DNA from: Malurus cyaneus samueli
Taxonomy: Eukaryota > Chordata > Aves > Passeriformes > Maluridae
Assembly: GCA_009741485.1 (NCBI GenBank)
Contig: CM019215.1
Location: 82,951,564-83,015,563 of the forward strand
Length of the DNA: 64,000 bases
Direction of reading: 5' to 3'
The first letter of the stretch is position 1. Every line of letters begins with the position of its first letter. The notes beneath the pieces are model-generated. The model was not told where the DNA came from. It saw nothing but the letters and a program-made list of their open reading frames with translations, and did not search any database. Of this stretch, positions 50,601-63,560 are shown in pieces. The position numbers were made by a program, and so were the translations under genes.

Positions 50601-53600
50601 ATGGATTCATGCAGCCACCACATTGTTTCCAGCAATCTTAACATCAGTATGTTCATTCTTGTTCCGTATAACAATATTTGAATGAGCCACTTATCAATAT
50701 TTCTGCAATTAAAAAACTTTTCCCTTTTTCCTTCTTTTTGACAAGATAAGTTTGCCTAAGAATTTCTGCTGGAACTTGTATCCATGTTTTAGTCAGTTTT
50801 CATTCCTGATACCTGCTTTCAGGCCTGTTTGGATAGTTGCTATAGTATTTTATAAGCAACAATATGCATAGTCATTCATCTTATGCTTTGGCAAAAAAGG
50901 CTTCAAACCAAGTTCAAGTTGATTGGATGAGATCAAACAAGAATAATGCCAGAGGCAACAGTTAAGGGCCCAAAGGACTGTTATTTGCATGCTTTAAACT
51001 AGGAGGGACAATGCAACTAAATCTCTACCTCTTGTTACACAACATTTTTAGAGTTTTGATCCTTTCCAGCAGAATGACACCAAAATTGTGGAAACTACTT
51101 TGCAATTTTCACTTTAACTGCACAGCATCAAGAAGAATAATTTGTTTTATTTAGCATTGCTATGCATTATAAGGTAAGAAAGACAATTTCTTTTAGTGCC
51201 TTGCAGTACTCGTTTAGCCAGTTGTACTGTAGAATGCATTTTTATTAGCGTTTTCCTCAAGCTGTGAATAAACTTAGTCGAAGTAAAGAACTACATTAGA
51301 AAAATGCTCTGAACCTTGTTATTAATTTCTAAGACTTTAGAAGATGGAGAGTTGGAGAAGATTGTAAAATAGAGTGCATAAACTATAGGTGTTCTATTTG
51401 TTTTTCCTGGAGTCATCTGGGACAGCCAGTCCGTGTTCCTGAGCACTTCTACAAAAAGTCATTAGGGTCACGGAGCTTCAGCCTAGTGAATTTCTCCCAA
51501 TTTGATGTGAAAATTTAAATAGAGTGTTTACAAATTGCTAACTTCCCTGAAAGGGGGAAGGAAGCAGCATGATACTATGCAATCATTGTGATCCTGCAGC
51601 AGTGAAGCTTAGAGCAATTAAGCCATCGAGGGCATGGGGTGATCCAGTGGGGAATATACCCACTTCCATGTGTCCTTTAAGGAAAACTGAATTGTCATAG
51701 ATCGGAAAGGCATGTGAGTTCACGCATGAAATGTTTGTGATCAAGTGATTCCTGATGCTCTTCAAGAGCTAGTGGTGAGCGTAGTTACTGCTTTTGCCTA
51801 GACAAACTGATAAGAAGACTGGTTTTTGCAAGATTACATGAAATACTCTTTACTTGATGGGATATGATAATCTTCAATGTACCGTATGTATGTTAGCATG
51901 GTTGCATGGAGAGAAAAAAAAGCTTGGCATCCTTTTAGTATGAAATTCAGTAAGAGTAAGCAAATAGGTATCTGCCATCTGCATCTTTGGGGAATTGTTT
52001 TGACAATACTTGTGGGAGCTCATAGCACTTGGTATCTGAATAGATCAGCACAGCAATTTTCACTACAACTGACAATTTTGATTTTCCTGCATGTCAGCTG
52101 GAGTGTAACAAGCTCAATCTTTGCTGGTCCCATCTCAGCAATTTTTGAGAATTTTTTATTACGGTTCAGCAGGATGAACACCCCTCTGTTCACTCCCTGC
52201 CTGGGACCCCTGCTGTTCACCTTCTGATCCAAATTTTAGTCACTTGATGGCTGAATTCCAGGCTGAGGTTGTCCTACAGAAGTACATGAGAAAACCTGGA
52301 AGTGTTTTGTTTGAAGTTGAACATTCCTTCACATAAACCTTTGTCTTGAGTTAAACAAATATCCGGGGGAGAAAATGGAATGTTCTGCATGTGTATCTAG
52401 AACTGTTGTATGGTTTAGAAAAAAAACCAAACTTTATAGAACATCTAGAAAATTTTGTTTCCCTCGCAGATGATCCAGATACACACAGAATGCTTAATTT
52501 ACAATGTGTAGTTATTCTGCTGAAAGAAACAGCTTTGCACTAGCGGGCATCCTTTGAGCCCATTGGTTTGTCAGGTTCTTGGAGAAACAAAGCCATATTG
52601 ACAAACAAGATGTGCTAACACGAAGCCACAGTTTTTCTCTGGAAGTCTGCCATGAGAGCAGTGTGTGTATGGCTTGAAGACTGCCTATGTCTGTGGAAGG
52701 TCTGTACACAGCAGATGGCACAGATTACTACAGCATTAATCACAACTCTGCGTGAATGAGACGTAGTGCTGTGTGTCAGGCAGCACGACTGACCTCTGGG
52801 TGGAACAGGGTGTGAAGCCGTGATGCCTTAGATCATGAAGGTGGAGTTTTACCATCATCTCACAGCAGTTTGTTGTGGAGCTCTTTGTGAGTTGCAATAA
52901 GTCACATAACTTCCTCCAAAATGCCTGCTGGTGTGATTTCTGGGCAGAGTTTTCTGTGAGGATAGATTAAAACTGGTTGTATGTGTCTGCTGCTTGCCAG
53001 CATGTTCACTAGTACAAGAGCATTCACTAATACTTTGACACCTTGTTCAGTGTATTTCCTGATGCCCCAAATTAATGCTATCAGCTGCTGAAGAGTAAGG
53101 ATGCTCATCTGAAGTTTATAAAACCAGGACAAAGGTCCTGTTATGATGCCTCTTTAAGTTTTCTAAATTGCATATATCCTTTAAGGGGGAGGATGGGAGG
53201 GAAATGGATGATGCCCCTTCTCTTGGAATGTGTTGGGAACAAGACAGATGGCTTGATGCAGAGTAGCTTACTTGATGTGCTGATAAAGGGCTGCTCAAAT
53301 TAGTTTTTCATGTATAATGTAATTCAGTATGGAAGCTTCCTTGTCTGTCAACTTGGAGCACATTATAGTGATTCAGTGACAAGTATTTAACAAGTTTCTC
53401 ATTGTATAAGGTGCTGTTTTTTGTCTTTATGTGATTAAGGTGTTGGCTCAGCTCAGGCAAAAGCTAGATGGTAGGTGCAAATGTGAAACCTGAAGACCTT
53501 TTCAAATAGCTGTATGGTGGTGTTAAATTTGCAGTTCTTAACAGCATTAAAAGGAGGACCTGTGTATTTCAGTTTAGAAAAGCTGTTTATATATATGCAT

Positions 53601-54314
53601 CTGATGATCTTCTCCTTGTGTATTGTTCAAAGAAATGGGCTGTTTTGAGTCCCTGTGTTTCTGAAAATGTGGACTTCTTACACTTTGATGTCATGATTAC
53701 ATTGGATTTTTAGAAAAATCAAGAGTTCTCGTACTGTGCCTGCTATGGAAATTAAGTGTTTCTTAAAAAAAAGATAGGATGTTGCCATTTTTAAGTGCCA
53801 GTGATTTTGTAATAAAAAAAAGGAGGCTACTATTTTCTTCACAGGGCCTTTCTGCAAAAATTGCTGTGGTTATTCAGTTGAAGTGTACCCTTGTGTCCCT
53901 TGGCAATTAAAGAATTTATGAATTTCAAAAAAGTAACACTGTGATCCTGTGGTGTTTGGCTTTTGGTAGGAATAAATGTAACAGAGAAGTTTACAAAGTT
54001 AGTGAGACAGGGAGGTTTCCGTAGAATTTCCTGTAGTTCCTGGGGTGCAAAGCCATTCAAATGAATTGCAAAGAAACCTTGAGATTAGAGGAAATCACTT
54101 TGAATATAGACAAAAAAGATTAAAATGTATCCCATGTACTCCATCTCTCCACAGCCTGCAAAGACAGTTACATTTAACTGGTTCAGGTTTTGTGGAATAG
54201 CAAATGAAAGAAGCTTGTTTGTGGCAAGGTCTTTAAGATAACCAGTTTTGATGCTTCTTAAAAGCTTGTTCATTAAAATTTTAGAATAGTTCTTCTCTTT
54301 TCAGAGGTCTATGC

Positions 54315-54358
54315 AAAAAAAAAAAAAAAAAAAACAAAAACCAAAAAAAAAAACCAAA
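54315..54358 (+). repeat. A20 tract and A-rich tail
   Basis: Twenty A residues followed by A runs interrupted by C and CC. A diverged duplication of a GGAAATATTTAAACT-type block follows at about 54386-54440. Confidence 0.85.
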
Positions 54359-55160
54359 CCTGCATAATTCATTGGAACAAGACTGATGTGGAAATATTTA
54401 AACTGTTTTTTAAGATATGGAAATGTTTAAACTATTTAACATTTGCTTTACATTGATCTTGCTCGGTCCTTACCTCAATTAGGAAGCTGTTCATGAAAGC
54501 TACCTTGCTTTCTTTTGATTACTGCACTTGAAGATGATAGAAAAGGTTTTTGCTAAGTCAAACTGCAGGTGATTTTTAATACTGTATGAATTGAAGGAAT
54601 TGGCCACTTTGCTGGTGGTTTTGTGGTAGTTGTCTATTCCAAATCATGCTCCTGACAGATAGGATAAGCAAATGTGATTGCTCACATTCCCTTTTCTTGT
54701 TCCTTTAGACAAGAACCTTGGCAATTAATGAAACTGGGTGGGTTTTTTTTCCCTTTTGAAGCTGACAAGGGAAAGCTCTGAAGTTGGGTACACAAGGCAT
54801 TGTATGGTATCTGTAAATATAAGGATGACCTTCTACAACCTTCTCTGAAAAAACACTGCATCCTCTTGCTACGATAATCCTGACTTGCTTTTGGTCAGTC
54901 CATGTGGCATCAGAGCCCTTGATTAGCAAGAGCAGCCACGTGGAACAGAGGTATTGGGTCTAATGTCCAATTTCAGTCAATTTATACTTCAGTGTTTTGA
55001 ACAGGAGTGCAGTTTTTATGTAGTTAAGCATCTTCACTAAGAGTGTTTTTGCTTAGATAGGGAGGTAGGCACTGTCTGAATAAATACTTTTGTTCATTCA
55101 ATAATGTTTTATTACAGAGTTAATGTATATTTACAGTTATACTATAGAACATATATTGTG

Positions 55161-55260
55161 TATTTAAAAAGAAAAAAAAAACAAACCAAAAGCCCAAAAA
55201 CCAAGTAAATCCCAAACTGTATAAAACAAACAACAACAAAAAAAAACCCCTAAACCTAAC
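55161..55260 (+). repeat. A-rich low-complexity stretch
   Basis: About 100 bases of A runs punctuated by C, CC and a few other residues. No repeat unit is conserved along it. Confidence 0.85.
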
Positions 55261-55424
55261 AAAATCTTCAAGCATATTTAGTCTTGCTTAAAAATATCCA
55301 ACCAATGTGAAACTGCTTTTTGGCATAATAAAAAGATTTTGCAAAACATGAAGTTCTGGCAAGTGTTACCTTTGAAAAAATGCGCATTCAAATCTTTGTA
55401 GACTGTGTGTCTTCAAAGTATCTC

Positions 55425-55450
55425 TTTTTTTTTTTTTTTTTTTTTTTTTT
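55425..55450 (+). repeat. T26 homopolymer tract
   Basis: Twenty-six T residues about 165 bases right of the A-rich stretch at 55161-55260. The A-rich and T-rich blocks could pair in RNA to make an extended A-U stem. Confidence 0.95.
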
Positions 55451-58400
55451 GTCAGATGATGTTTTGGAGGCATAAGAAGAACATGTCATCTTAGGAGTCT
55501 TATAATTTTTTTTTTTTCAAAATGTTTCGATGAATTAAAGTCTCACTTTAGCTACTAAGTACTCAAAATACTTAACATACCCTTTTTGTGAGGAAGAAGA
55601 GCATTGTGTGTTCAGTAAACTCTAGTGAAGAACTCTTAATAGCGCTTCTGCTAAACTTCTCCCCTGTTACTGTTTCTTCCATTTCTCCTGACCAAAAGGT
55701 GTTACAAATAGTTAAGGAAAGAGAGTAAATGAATGTGTAAAATTTTGGTCCAAATATTTGTACTTTTCCCAAGTATATAGCTTTGGCATTTCTGTAGAGC
55801 TTTTCTTGTCTGCTTGTTTAGAAATTTCAATCACATTTTTCCCTTTCTATTCCACTGCAGAAACTATTAGGACGTTTAATGCTGTGATAGATTTCTGAGT
55901 TCTTTTGGTTTTTATTTTACCCCTTCCTGGTGTAAAGAGAAGTCTGAGCTGCCTGGAGCTCTGAGTGTTGATGTCCACAGTTAGACTGGCTGGTCTCTTG
56001 GCCACTCTGAATCTACAACTCTAAAAAGTATTAAAGTCCATCTTTTAAAGATCTTTGTCCTTGAAAATTAGGAAGTTTGAGAATCTTGAAATGAAAAGGT
56101 GGAAATTGCGTAAATAAGCGGAGTTCCTGAAAAAATTTTATTTGTGCCTCAGGAGATGCCAGAACAGTAAAAATTGGGTTCAGACCATGCTGACTGGGAG
56201 AGGCAATACTGAAGAGAGTTATGACCAGTTGTAGGCAAGTTGTTTACTCCTAGAGCTTGAAATGTCCAGAAGCAGAATGTTTGCCCACATGATTTGCAGA
56301 TTGTATCACTGCAGGTTTAGTGTTTTTCTTCACCCAAGCAAATATTGCAAAACTGAGAACTGTTAAAAGTTATAACATAACAAACAAGCATTCCTGACTA
56401 GATTTTCAAATTTCTCACTATGCTAACTTCTAAGGAAATAAGAGTTGGTTACTGTGAGCTGCTTTTCTTCTCCAATTGGAACACACTTTCTGGTTTTGTG
56501 TTTTTCTCTAAACAAACCACATTTCAGACAAAATTGTTCATATGTAAAGATGAGTACAAAAGAATGAATTAAGAAGCTCTTTCCTGGTCTGCACTCATTT
56601 ACCTCTTCTTTATTAGGCTTTGATTCATGCAAATAAGACGTAAGAGTGATGTTTATTTTGTTTTGTCTCAAATAACTGACCTTGCACTCTGTTAGGAAAC
56701 AATGTCTTGGGCTAAACTTAAAGTAACAAATTCAGTCAGTGAGCAGGAGAGGTATAAAGCCTGCTTGAGACATCACTGTGAGACTGGTGCTACAATTAAC
56801 CTCAGCATCTGTATTTGGCTGCTGCAGAAAGGAAAAAAAGAAAGAAAGGAAAAAAGTGTCTCTGTCTAGGAGTGAGATGAGTCCATTATTTCTGGTAGGA
56901 TGTGTGTTGAGCTATGGTCATAAGTTCAGGTGGCCTTCCCAAGTTACACTAATAGCCATGTTACTGCTTCTGGTTTTTAGTTTTCTACTGTAAGATGCTA
57001 AAGGTAAAGATGGCAATCCAAGACTTTGTATTTTTCGTCCTGGTGTCACTTCACAGAATTGCTCATTTGCTTAAAACATAAAAGACAAAGAATTTCTCCC
57101 AAACCAAAACTTTTAAACTTTCTTTTTTTACTGTGACAACTCTGACATTTTGAGGTCAAACTTATTCTTTTGTAGGCATAGCCTGAAGCTTACTTTTAGG
57201 TTTTCTGATTTCTGTGCCCGCTGCAACAGATTTTGTATGTTTGGGTTTCCTCTGGGTACTGTTTTGGGTTAGTTTACATTTGTTGCATATTCCCCTGAGG
57301 TCATGTAATGGGGCTATTGGCTTAGTCTGCATATTCTGAGGGTAGGCAGGTCCAAAATGCTTATAGCTGCTGCTGATTGGAGCTGCTCTTGCTGTTTTGG
57401 AAAGCTGAAAGACTATCTGATACCAGTACCTTTCTGAAAGCAGGAGGAAATAGGGATGGGTAAAATAATAACCTTGTGGCTTTTAAAACTGTTATGGGTT
57501 TCCCATTACAAATACTATAAGTAGAAAATTTAGTTTTCAACTTGAGTATTGTCCGTATTATTTGCTTTTCCATGTTTATAAACATATTCTTCCAATCCTT
57601 ATGGCTTCACTAGTGAGAGAGTGAAGTATGGCTAGGTTTCTCTCAAATTCAGAGTTCCTAACTGGTTTGGTTTATATTTGTGTACTAATAGATTATCATA
57701 CTATACTATACATTTATATTTGAAGAAAAGACTAAGGTATTGTGGCTCATAACTTTGGAAAGCTTTAGAAGGCTCTCTGCTGTGGACCCTATTCTTCTTT
57801 ATAGTAATAGTTCTTCAGATATAGCTGAGAACTACCAGTTATTTTGAATATCTTGATGTTATAGCCTACAACCTGAATGTTTAGGGTCACGGCTTTTAGT
57901 TTTTTTCTAAAATGCTATCAAGCACCTGACTGTCATCACAGGGAAGTTTATGGTATGCTTGAAAATAATGCACTATGTGCCACAGGTTCCTGCAATCAGG
58001 AAAAAAAATTGTATTCTCAGTTTGTTGGTGTAATTTGTTTTTCCTAAGCTGAGATGTTGGGGGGAGGTATGAGTGGTAGATACAGGCTGTTTGATTATTG
58101 TGGAATATTGTATGGGGTTTAGACTTAAGGTTTTATATATTTGACTATCAACACTTTTTTAAAGAAAATTCAACAACATGGAGCTGACATAACTTCAACC
58201 AGCAACAGTAAGGTAAGCCAAACTGGTTGGTAAGGAGGAAACTTGAGTTACAGAGGTTTATTCTATTTATATTAGCCTTAGTGGTGCAAGGTTTGCTCTT
58301 TAATCAAGTGGTCCATGCAGAGGTTCACAGTAGAATAGCTATAAATGTTGATGATTTGAATAATGTTGTTTTAGATAGAGACAGCTGGAGGTAAGGAAGG

Positions 58401-61330
58401 AGAGAAGAAGAAAAATGTGTTGCTGTGTTCTGTAACTGCAGCTGCAGCTCTTAATATAACTTAATATTTTACCAGTGGAATAGTGTGTGAGGTCAGATGG
58501 AGCTCAGACTAGGAAATAACACAGTGATTCACTTTTCCAAAGCAACATTGCTTTTCTTTTGCCTTTAAACAAATTCTAATTGGAAAAGAACAGAGTAATA
58601 TAAGGAGAATGTGTTCCTTGTTGTTAATAACTTTTCCTCCTGCTTAATTTTATTTTGTTGCACTGCAGATAATGAATTACAGAAACGTTTGAAAGTGGGC
58701 AATCTTTTTTAAAAAAGTTTATTTTTTAAAAAACATTTATTGCCTTTTGACTTTTTCTTTTGACAGGAACAAAAGGACACTTGTTTTTATATTCTTACTT
58801 GGCCAGAATACAAATCAAAAAAGAAAAAAAAACTACTGCATTTGGAGGGTGGCAGCTTTAATAAATCAGTTAAATACTTCAGAGTTCATAGCTTTTCCTG
58901 TTTTCAGTGTGGGGAATTTTTTATGAATGCTTTAATGCTTTACCTTGATTATCACCTTGAAGACTTGAGACAAAGTGTAGTGCTGTTCTTTTTATAGTAT
59001 CTGCAAAAAATACTGATTTCCTCTGTAAATCACTGGAAATTATTAGAAGTATGCATTTTTTCAACATAAATAACTTTTCACTTTATTCCTCTCATAGATA
59101 TTTCATTTTTTAAGGAAGACTGCTCTGGAGTGCTATGAACAAATGAATAGTTGTTATGGACCTCTATTAAAATCAGTTAGATGTTGCTTTCAGATGGCGT
59201 GTCTCCTGCCCCAAAGGATCTGTCACCACATCCCAGTTCAATAAGTCTCTGAAATAGCATGAGCTTCTAGCTGTGCAAAAGTTTAAAAGCTGATGAACCA
59301 GCAATTTATTGTGCAAAGACACCAGTTGCACTGGTTCTGTAGATTTTAATGGGAGGATGATTTATTCATTCAAACAAGGCTAAATGGAAATGGTGACTGT
59401 GCACTCTCGGTGTTGTTGTTGCAAAAAGATGGCTTTAGGAAATAAAACCCATGTCCTATGGATGAAAGTGTACCTCTTTCCTTCATGCACTTTCCCCCAA
59501 AGAGATTAATTGAACCTATCAAAATTTAACTTGAGCAGAGCCCAACTATAATTTGTAGTTCAAAAAGAATTGAGAACCTCTAAGAATGACCTTGATAATT
59601 GACACATCACCTATAGTTTGAACTTCCACGAACTCACCTTTGTAGTTATTCCTAAGGGCACAGCACTAGCCTCAATGAATTTTGGATTTTATAAGTCTAA
59701 GCATCTTTGATCTTAGACTGTGGTATGTGGAAAATTATTGCACCTTTTTTTTTTTTTTTAAGGTGTAATGTATACTTTATATACTGTGGGGATATTTCTT
59801 TTCAAATGTTTATATTACTCCCCTGTAACTGAGAGTCCTTTCTCCTCAGTGTTATGGTCATAATATACTTGAATCATTTATTTTAGGTGTTTAATTCTTT
59901 CTTCCTCCTTCTGAAAAAGCACTCCATATACTTCTTCTGGAGTTTTAGGAGTAGTTGTAAAAGCGTCCTGTTCCTCCTCATCTTGATCTTTTTTCCTTTG
60001 GTCGCTTTTTCCTTGTTTCTTCATCTATCTAGTACTTTTTTCCACTCCTCTTTATTAGAAGAGAATAGCTGTAGGGAAGAGGGATTACTCTGGATTAGTA
60101 ATGCTCACGTAGGGCGTTATCTTAATCTTGAATCCAGAAGCTCAGTGGAAGGGTGTTGGAACTGGCCATGTGAAAGGAAGAGGATGAAGATAGCTTGCAT
60201 TTCAGGTTGCTTTTTTACAGCCTTCTCTAAATTTGTCAGTATAAATCCCAAATGAGTTCATTGCAGATGTAACTTGCCTGTGTAAAACAGTGCAAAATAA
60301 AGGTGAATGGATTACTAAACAGGCTATTTAGTTACACTTGTATTCAGTTTTCTGTATAAATTATTGTCTGCTCATGTATCAAGTCAAACTTGATACTGTT
60401 TTTATTCTATATGATTGTGTCAATGCACTGCCTGTCAATGCACGGTCGGAAGAGTTTTAGTTTGATAGTGTGTCAAAGCCTATTGAAGTTCTTGACATTA
60501 ACTGCTGTATAAAATATAAAATATTACATCCTAAAATTGTCTCACATTAGTTTATGTGGCTGTTTTCTTTTGTCTGGGAATTTTACAGACACATAAGGCA
60601 GCTGTAGTTGGAAACCTGCTGCTTTGTCTTGGAAGCCAGCTGAAGTATCATTCTTTGTGTGAGCTTTCGAACTACTATTTGGCTGAAGACAGCACAGAGA
60701 TTCAAATCTGAGGTACCAGAGTGTGCTGATGAGGGGTAACTGAGGTAGTTTGTTTAATCTGTCTTGTAAAAGTGTCTTTATAGTTCAAGCTGGTCTGACA
60801 TATCTGTAGGGAGCCAGGCCTCGTTGTAGTCCTACTTAAAGGCAGTTTGTAGGCAATTTTCTTTCAAGACTTATTTTTCCACAGACAGAGACCTGCTTCT
60901 GTCTGCTGATATTTTGTTGATTTGTTATAAATGAAATAGCATTAGCTGGGTACCTTACATTAGCAGAACTAAGTTCTCAGAGTATCATAGCACCTATATT
61001 TTATAATAATTTAACACCTAGTTCCTTTAATATCCCTTTTCTGCTTCAGTGATTCCTGAATCTTGAAAACTCTGTTTGTAGTATAAATGCAAATGAGTAG
61101 CTTTGATAATGGCATTTATATGCATAATACAGTCTCCTATCGATAAAGGTTTAAGTCACTTTACAGCGTTGACTTCTTACTATTTACTCCCTGACCTCAT
61201 CAGAAGATGGAAACTGTGCTGTTCTTACCAGCTGTAAACTCTTTAGGGCTTTGATGGCTGTTGTGATTGCCATTCACACTGACAGGCTGCTGTACTGAAA
61301 AGGAAGGGAAATGTGAAAGCTGGGGCTGCA

Positions 61331-61349
61331 TGTGATACGCGGTATCACA
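61331..61349 (+). repeat. 19-base palindrome with CpG centre
   Basis: TGTGATAC (61331-61338) and GTATCACA (61342-61349) are exact reverse complements around GCG. It lies within a locally CpG-richer stretch (about 61300-61410). Confidence 0.9.
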
Positions 61350-62054
61350 GCGCAGGACAGCACGGATCTGCATTGTGTGCGATTAGCAGACAGTAAATCA
61401 GCTGCGCTGTGCCAGAGGCAGAAAGCAGGAGCTTTCACACTTGCTGCCTGTTTCCCACTCATTGTCAAGCCCTGCCCTATCACTTGATAGACCTGGAAAG
61501 GAAGTGCAAAGGAAGCAAGTGCCACTGCTGGTTCAAAATGTTCCAGGGTGACTGGAAACTTTGAGCAATGGCCTGGGTGAGAAGAACAAGACCTTATTGA
61601 CAGGGTTCAATCCTAGTTAAGTCTGTTTCTCATCAGCTTCCTAAGTAATCACAGGCCTTTCTTTGTTCATCTCCTTTGCACTCTCTGGGTCTTCCACTTT
61701 CATCTCCTTTTTAATTTCATTTATATTTTTTGTTGTAGTAGACTGACCAAGGAGAATTAGGAGGTTTTCCCCTCTCAGCTAAATTCTGAAGGAATTGCTA
61801 ATGAAAAAGATAACAGAAACATTAAAGGTAGCTGTCATCTTTCTCTTTGCACCCACATTACTCCAAATTTTCTATCAAATATTTTTTAATTTCTCCTTTC
61901 AGTTGGGCCTTATTCTTATTGTTTGATATACATATTCTTCCAGTGATGCCATGGCACATGTGGTTTTCCCGATTAACCGGTGTCATAGTTTTTACCGCCA
62001 TAGACTGGTGATTGCTGTTACACGGTTATAGTGCTGTAAAGATTTGTGCACACA

Positions 62055-62068
62055 TACATGTACATGTA
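62055..62068 (+). repeat. Perfect 14-bp palindrome
   Basis: TACATGTACATGTA is its own reverse complement. It could be a chance product of a short ACATGT repeat. Confidence 0.9.
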
Positions 62069-63483
62069 GTGGGAAAAGAAGGCAAGCTGAGACTTTCTTG
62101 CTTTCAAGCTCTTCTAGATTGTGTGAGACTTTATGAAGAATTTATACCATAAAGTAATTCTTTTTCTCATGCTGCAGTTTTAAACATAGCCCAGCATGCC
62201 CCTCGCATGCTGTACTGTGCCATTCTGCATAGATGTACCCAGGATTTTGCCATCAGTGCAGTAAGCAATTTCCCCTGGCAGTTCTGCACTTCCAGGACCT
62301 CCTAGTGTGCCTAAAATTTCTTATTTAGTGTGTTATTCTCCTTAGGCTCTCCATGAGACAACAAAAGTTCATTTAATTGGAGGTTAAAAAAAGGGGTTTT
62401 CTCTTGAGTAACGTGCTTTTAAGGGATGATCAGAGAGATGTCAGTTTAGTTTTGCACTTAAATGTCTCTGGCCATGATTGTGGCAGAACAGATCCACATA
62501 ACAGAGTTTAAACATGTAAGCATGGGTGTCATCTCTGTGTTTTTATGATCTTTTTGTAACAAGCCATTTGTCTTGTGGAATGCATTCACATGTTAAGGGA
62601 ACAATCAATTCAAGAAATCCGTGAAAGCTGCAGGCTTTGGGCATGGGTAATAGTTGCTGAATTGGTTAATGCGAACTCTTTTGGAAGGGTAAACTTTGCT
62701 GGGTTTGTGATGGTGTGTACACATTTATAAAGATGATATGACTTACTGGTTTTGGTAATTCTGGCAATAGTCATGCCCAGAAAATGCTCTTATTTCAGGA
62801 AAACATGTTCTAGCATGTGTTTTAAAGTATTTGCTTTTGAGGAGCTTAATAATTTCAGTTTGACAAGGATTTCAAAGGAGAAAGAAAAAGAAAAAAAAAT
62901 CCCTGAAATTAAATGACCCAAATTCTCAACCATCAAATAAAATGTGAAAATGGCTTTTATTCTGTAGTTTAAATATAAGGTGTTCAAGGGATGTTTTTGA
63001 AGACTTGGTAGGTCAGACGAGGCAGAATTATTACTGCTTTCAGAAGCCTTGTGGAAGGAGTGCCTGAGCAAGAGGGTTGCCAGCATGACAAGGTGCTACA
63101 GAGGCATGCTGGCTTGCAGAGTATGCCACGCTTGCACTATTTTTTAAAAAAATGCTTTTCCTTCCCTATCTCCAAAATCGTTCAAATTCAGTGACTGTGG
63201 TTAGGTTATTTTGGAAAGACATCCCCAGGCACTTTTTAATGTAACTTGGGAAGGGAATCAAGAGATGGGAGTTCTCAACCAGCATTTGTAAGCAAGCAAT
63301 TTTAAGATATACTGCTTCGTAGTCTAAAATTAACTAAAGAGAGTCTGTAGTATTATTAGGTCAGTATATGAATCTGGAGAAATCAAAATAAATGCTTGTT
63401 ACCCAGTCTATCACTACAAGCTTTTTTCTTCCCTTTTTTGACATCTCAAGCAGTCCAAATCTCCCAGGCCTATTCAATGTGTT

Positions 63484-63515
63484 TCTAACATTTTCCTATA
63501 TCTTACTCTTCCCAG
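63484..63515 (+). other. GMDS: Branch point and 3' splice site of GMDS intron 1
   Basis: TTCTAAC provides a strong branch-point word with the branch A at 63488, 27 bases before the AG. It is followed by a T/C-rich tract and CCCAG at 63511-63515. Together with the reading frame of exon 2 this fixes the acceptor precisely. Confidence 0.92.
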
Positions 63516-63560
63516 GATGGATCCTACTTGGCTGAGTTCCTGTTGGAAAAAGGCTATGAG
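63516..63560 (+). CDS. GMDS: GMDS coding exon 2 (NADP-binding loop and first helix)
   Basis: Forty-five bases encode [15 protein letters not shown]. Joined to exon 1 this gives [20 protein letters not shown], the signature start of GDP-mannose 4,6-dehydratases from bacteria to vertebrates. The glycine motif GxxGxxG (GITGQDG) binds the NADP pyrophosphate and is completed by the first Gly of this exon; the rest is the first Rossmann helix. Both boundaries are phase 0: the acceptor AG is at 63514-63515 and the donor is GAG/GTGAGTG at 63561, close to consensus. The next residues of the family (VHG and onward) are absent from the following sequence, consistent with a further exon beyond the window. 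No substitution is seen at residues I recognise as invariant. Confidence 0.97.

Larger units (their letters stand above)
39800..63480. other. Intron 1 segment, no gene; scattered hairpins and A/T tracts
   Basis: AT-rich intronic sequence to the exon 2 acceptor. Homopolymer tracts lie at 40220-40235, 47681-47697, 54315-54334, 55425-55450 and 59745-59759, and A-rich low-complexity patches at 47796-47850, 48688-48740 and 55161-55260. Open frames, including the longest at 48018-48569 (minus, 183 codons), have no family motif. Notable inverted repeats are listed individually. Confidence 0.6.
3944..63515 (+). other. GMDS: GMDS intron 1 (59,572 bases)
   Basis: The intron runs from the donor GTAACG at 3944 to the acceptor CCCAG at 63515, phase 0. 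Its donor is weaker than consensus at +5 and +6, whereas the acceptor is strong. It interrupts the gene between Gln and Asp of the nucleotide-binding motif TGITGQ/DG. The intron is AT-rich and low in interspersed repeats. I found no additional conserved GMDS exon and no nested gene. Distinct items inside are listed separately. Confidence 0.93.

Noticed and set aside
54386..54440. Tandem GGAAATATTTAAACT-like units
   Set aside because: The copies are too short and diverged in AT-rich sequence to claim more than a local duplication.
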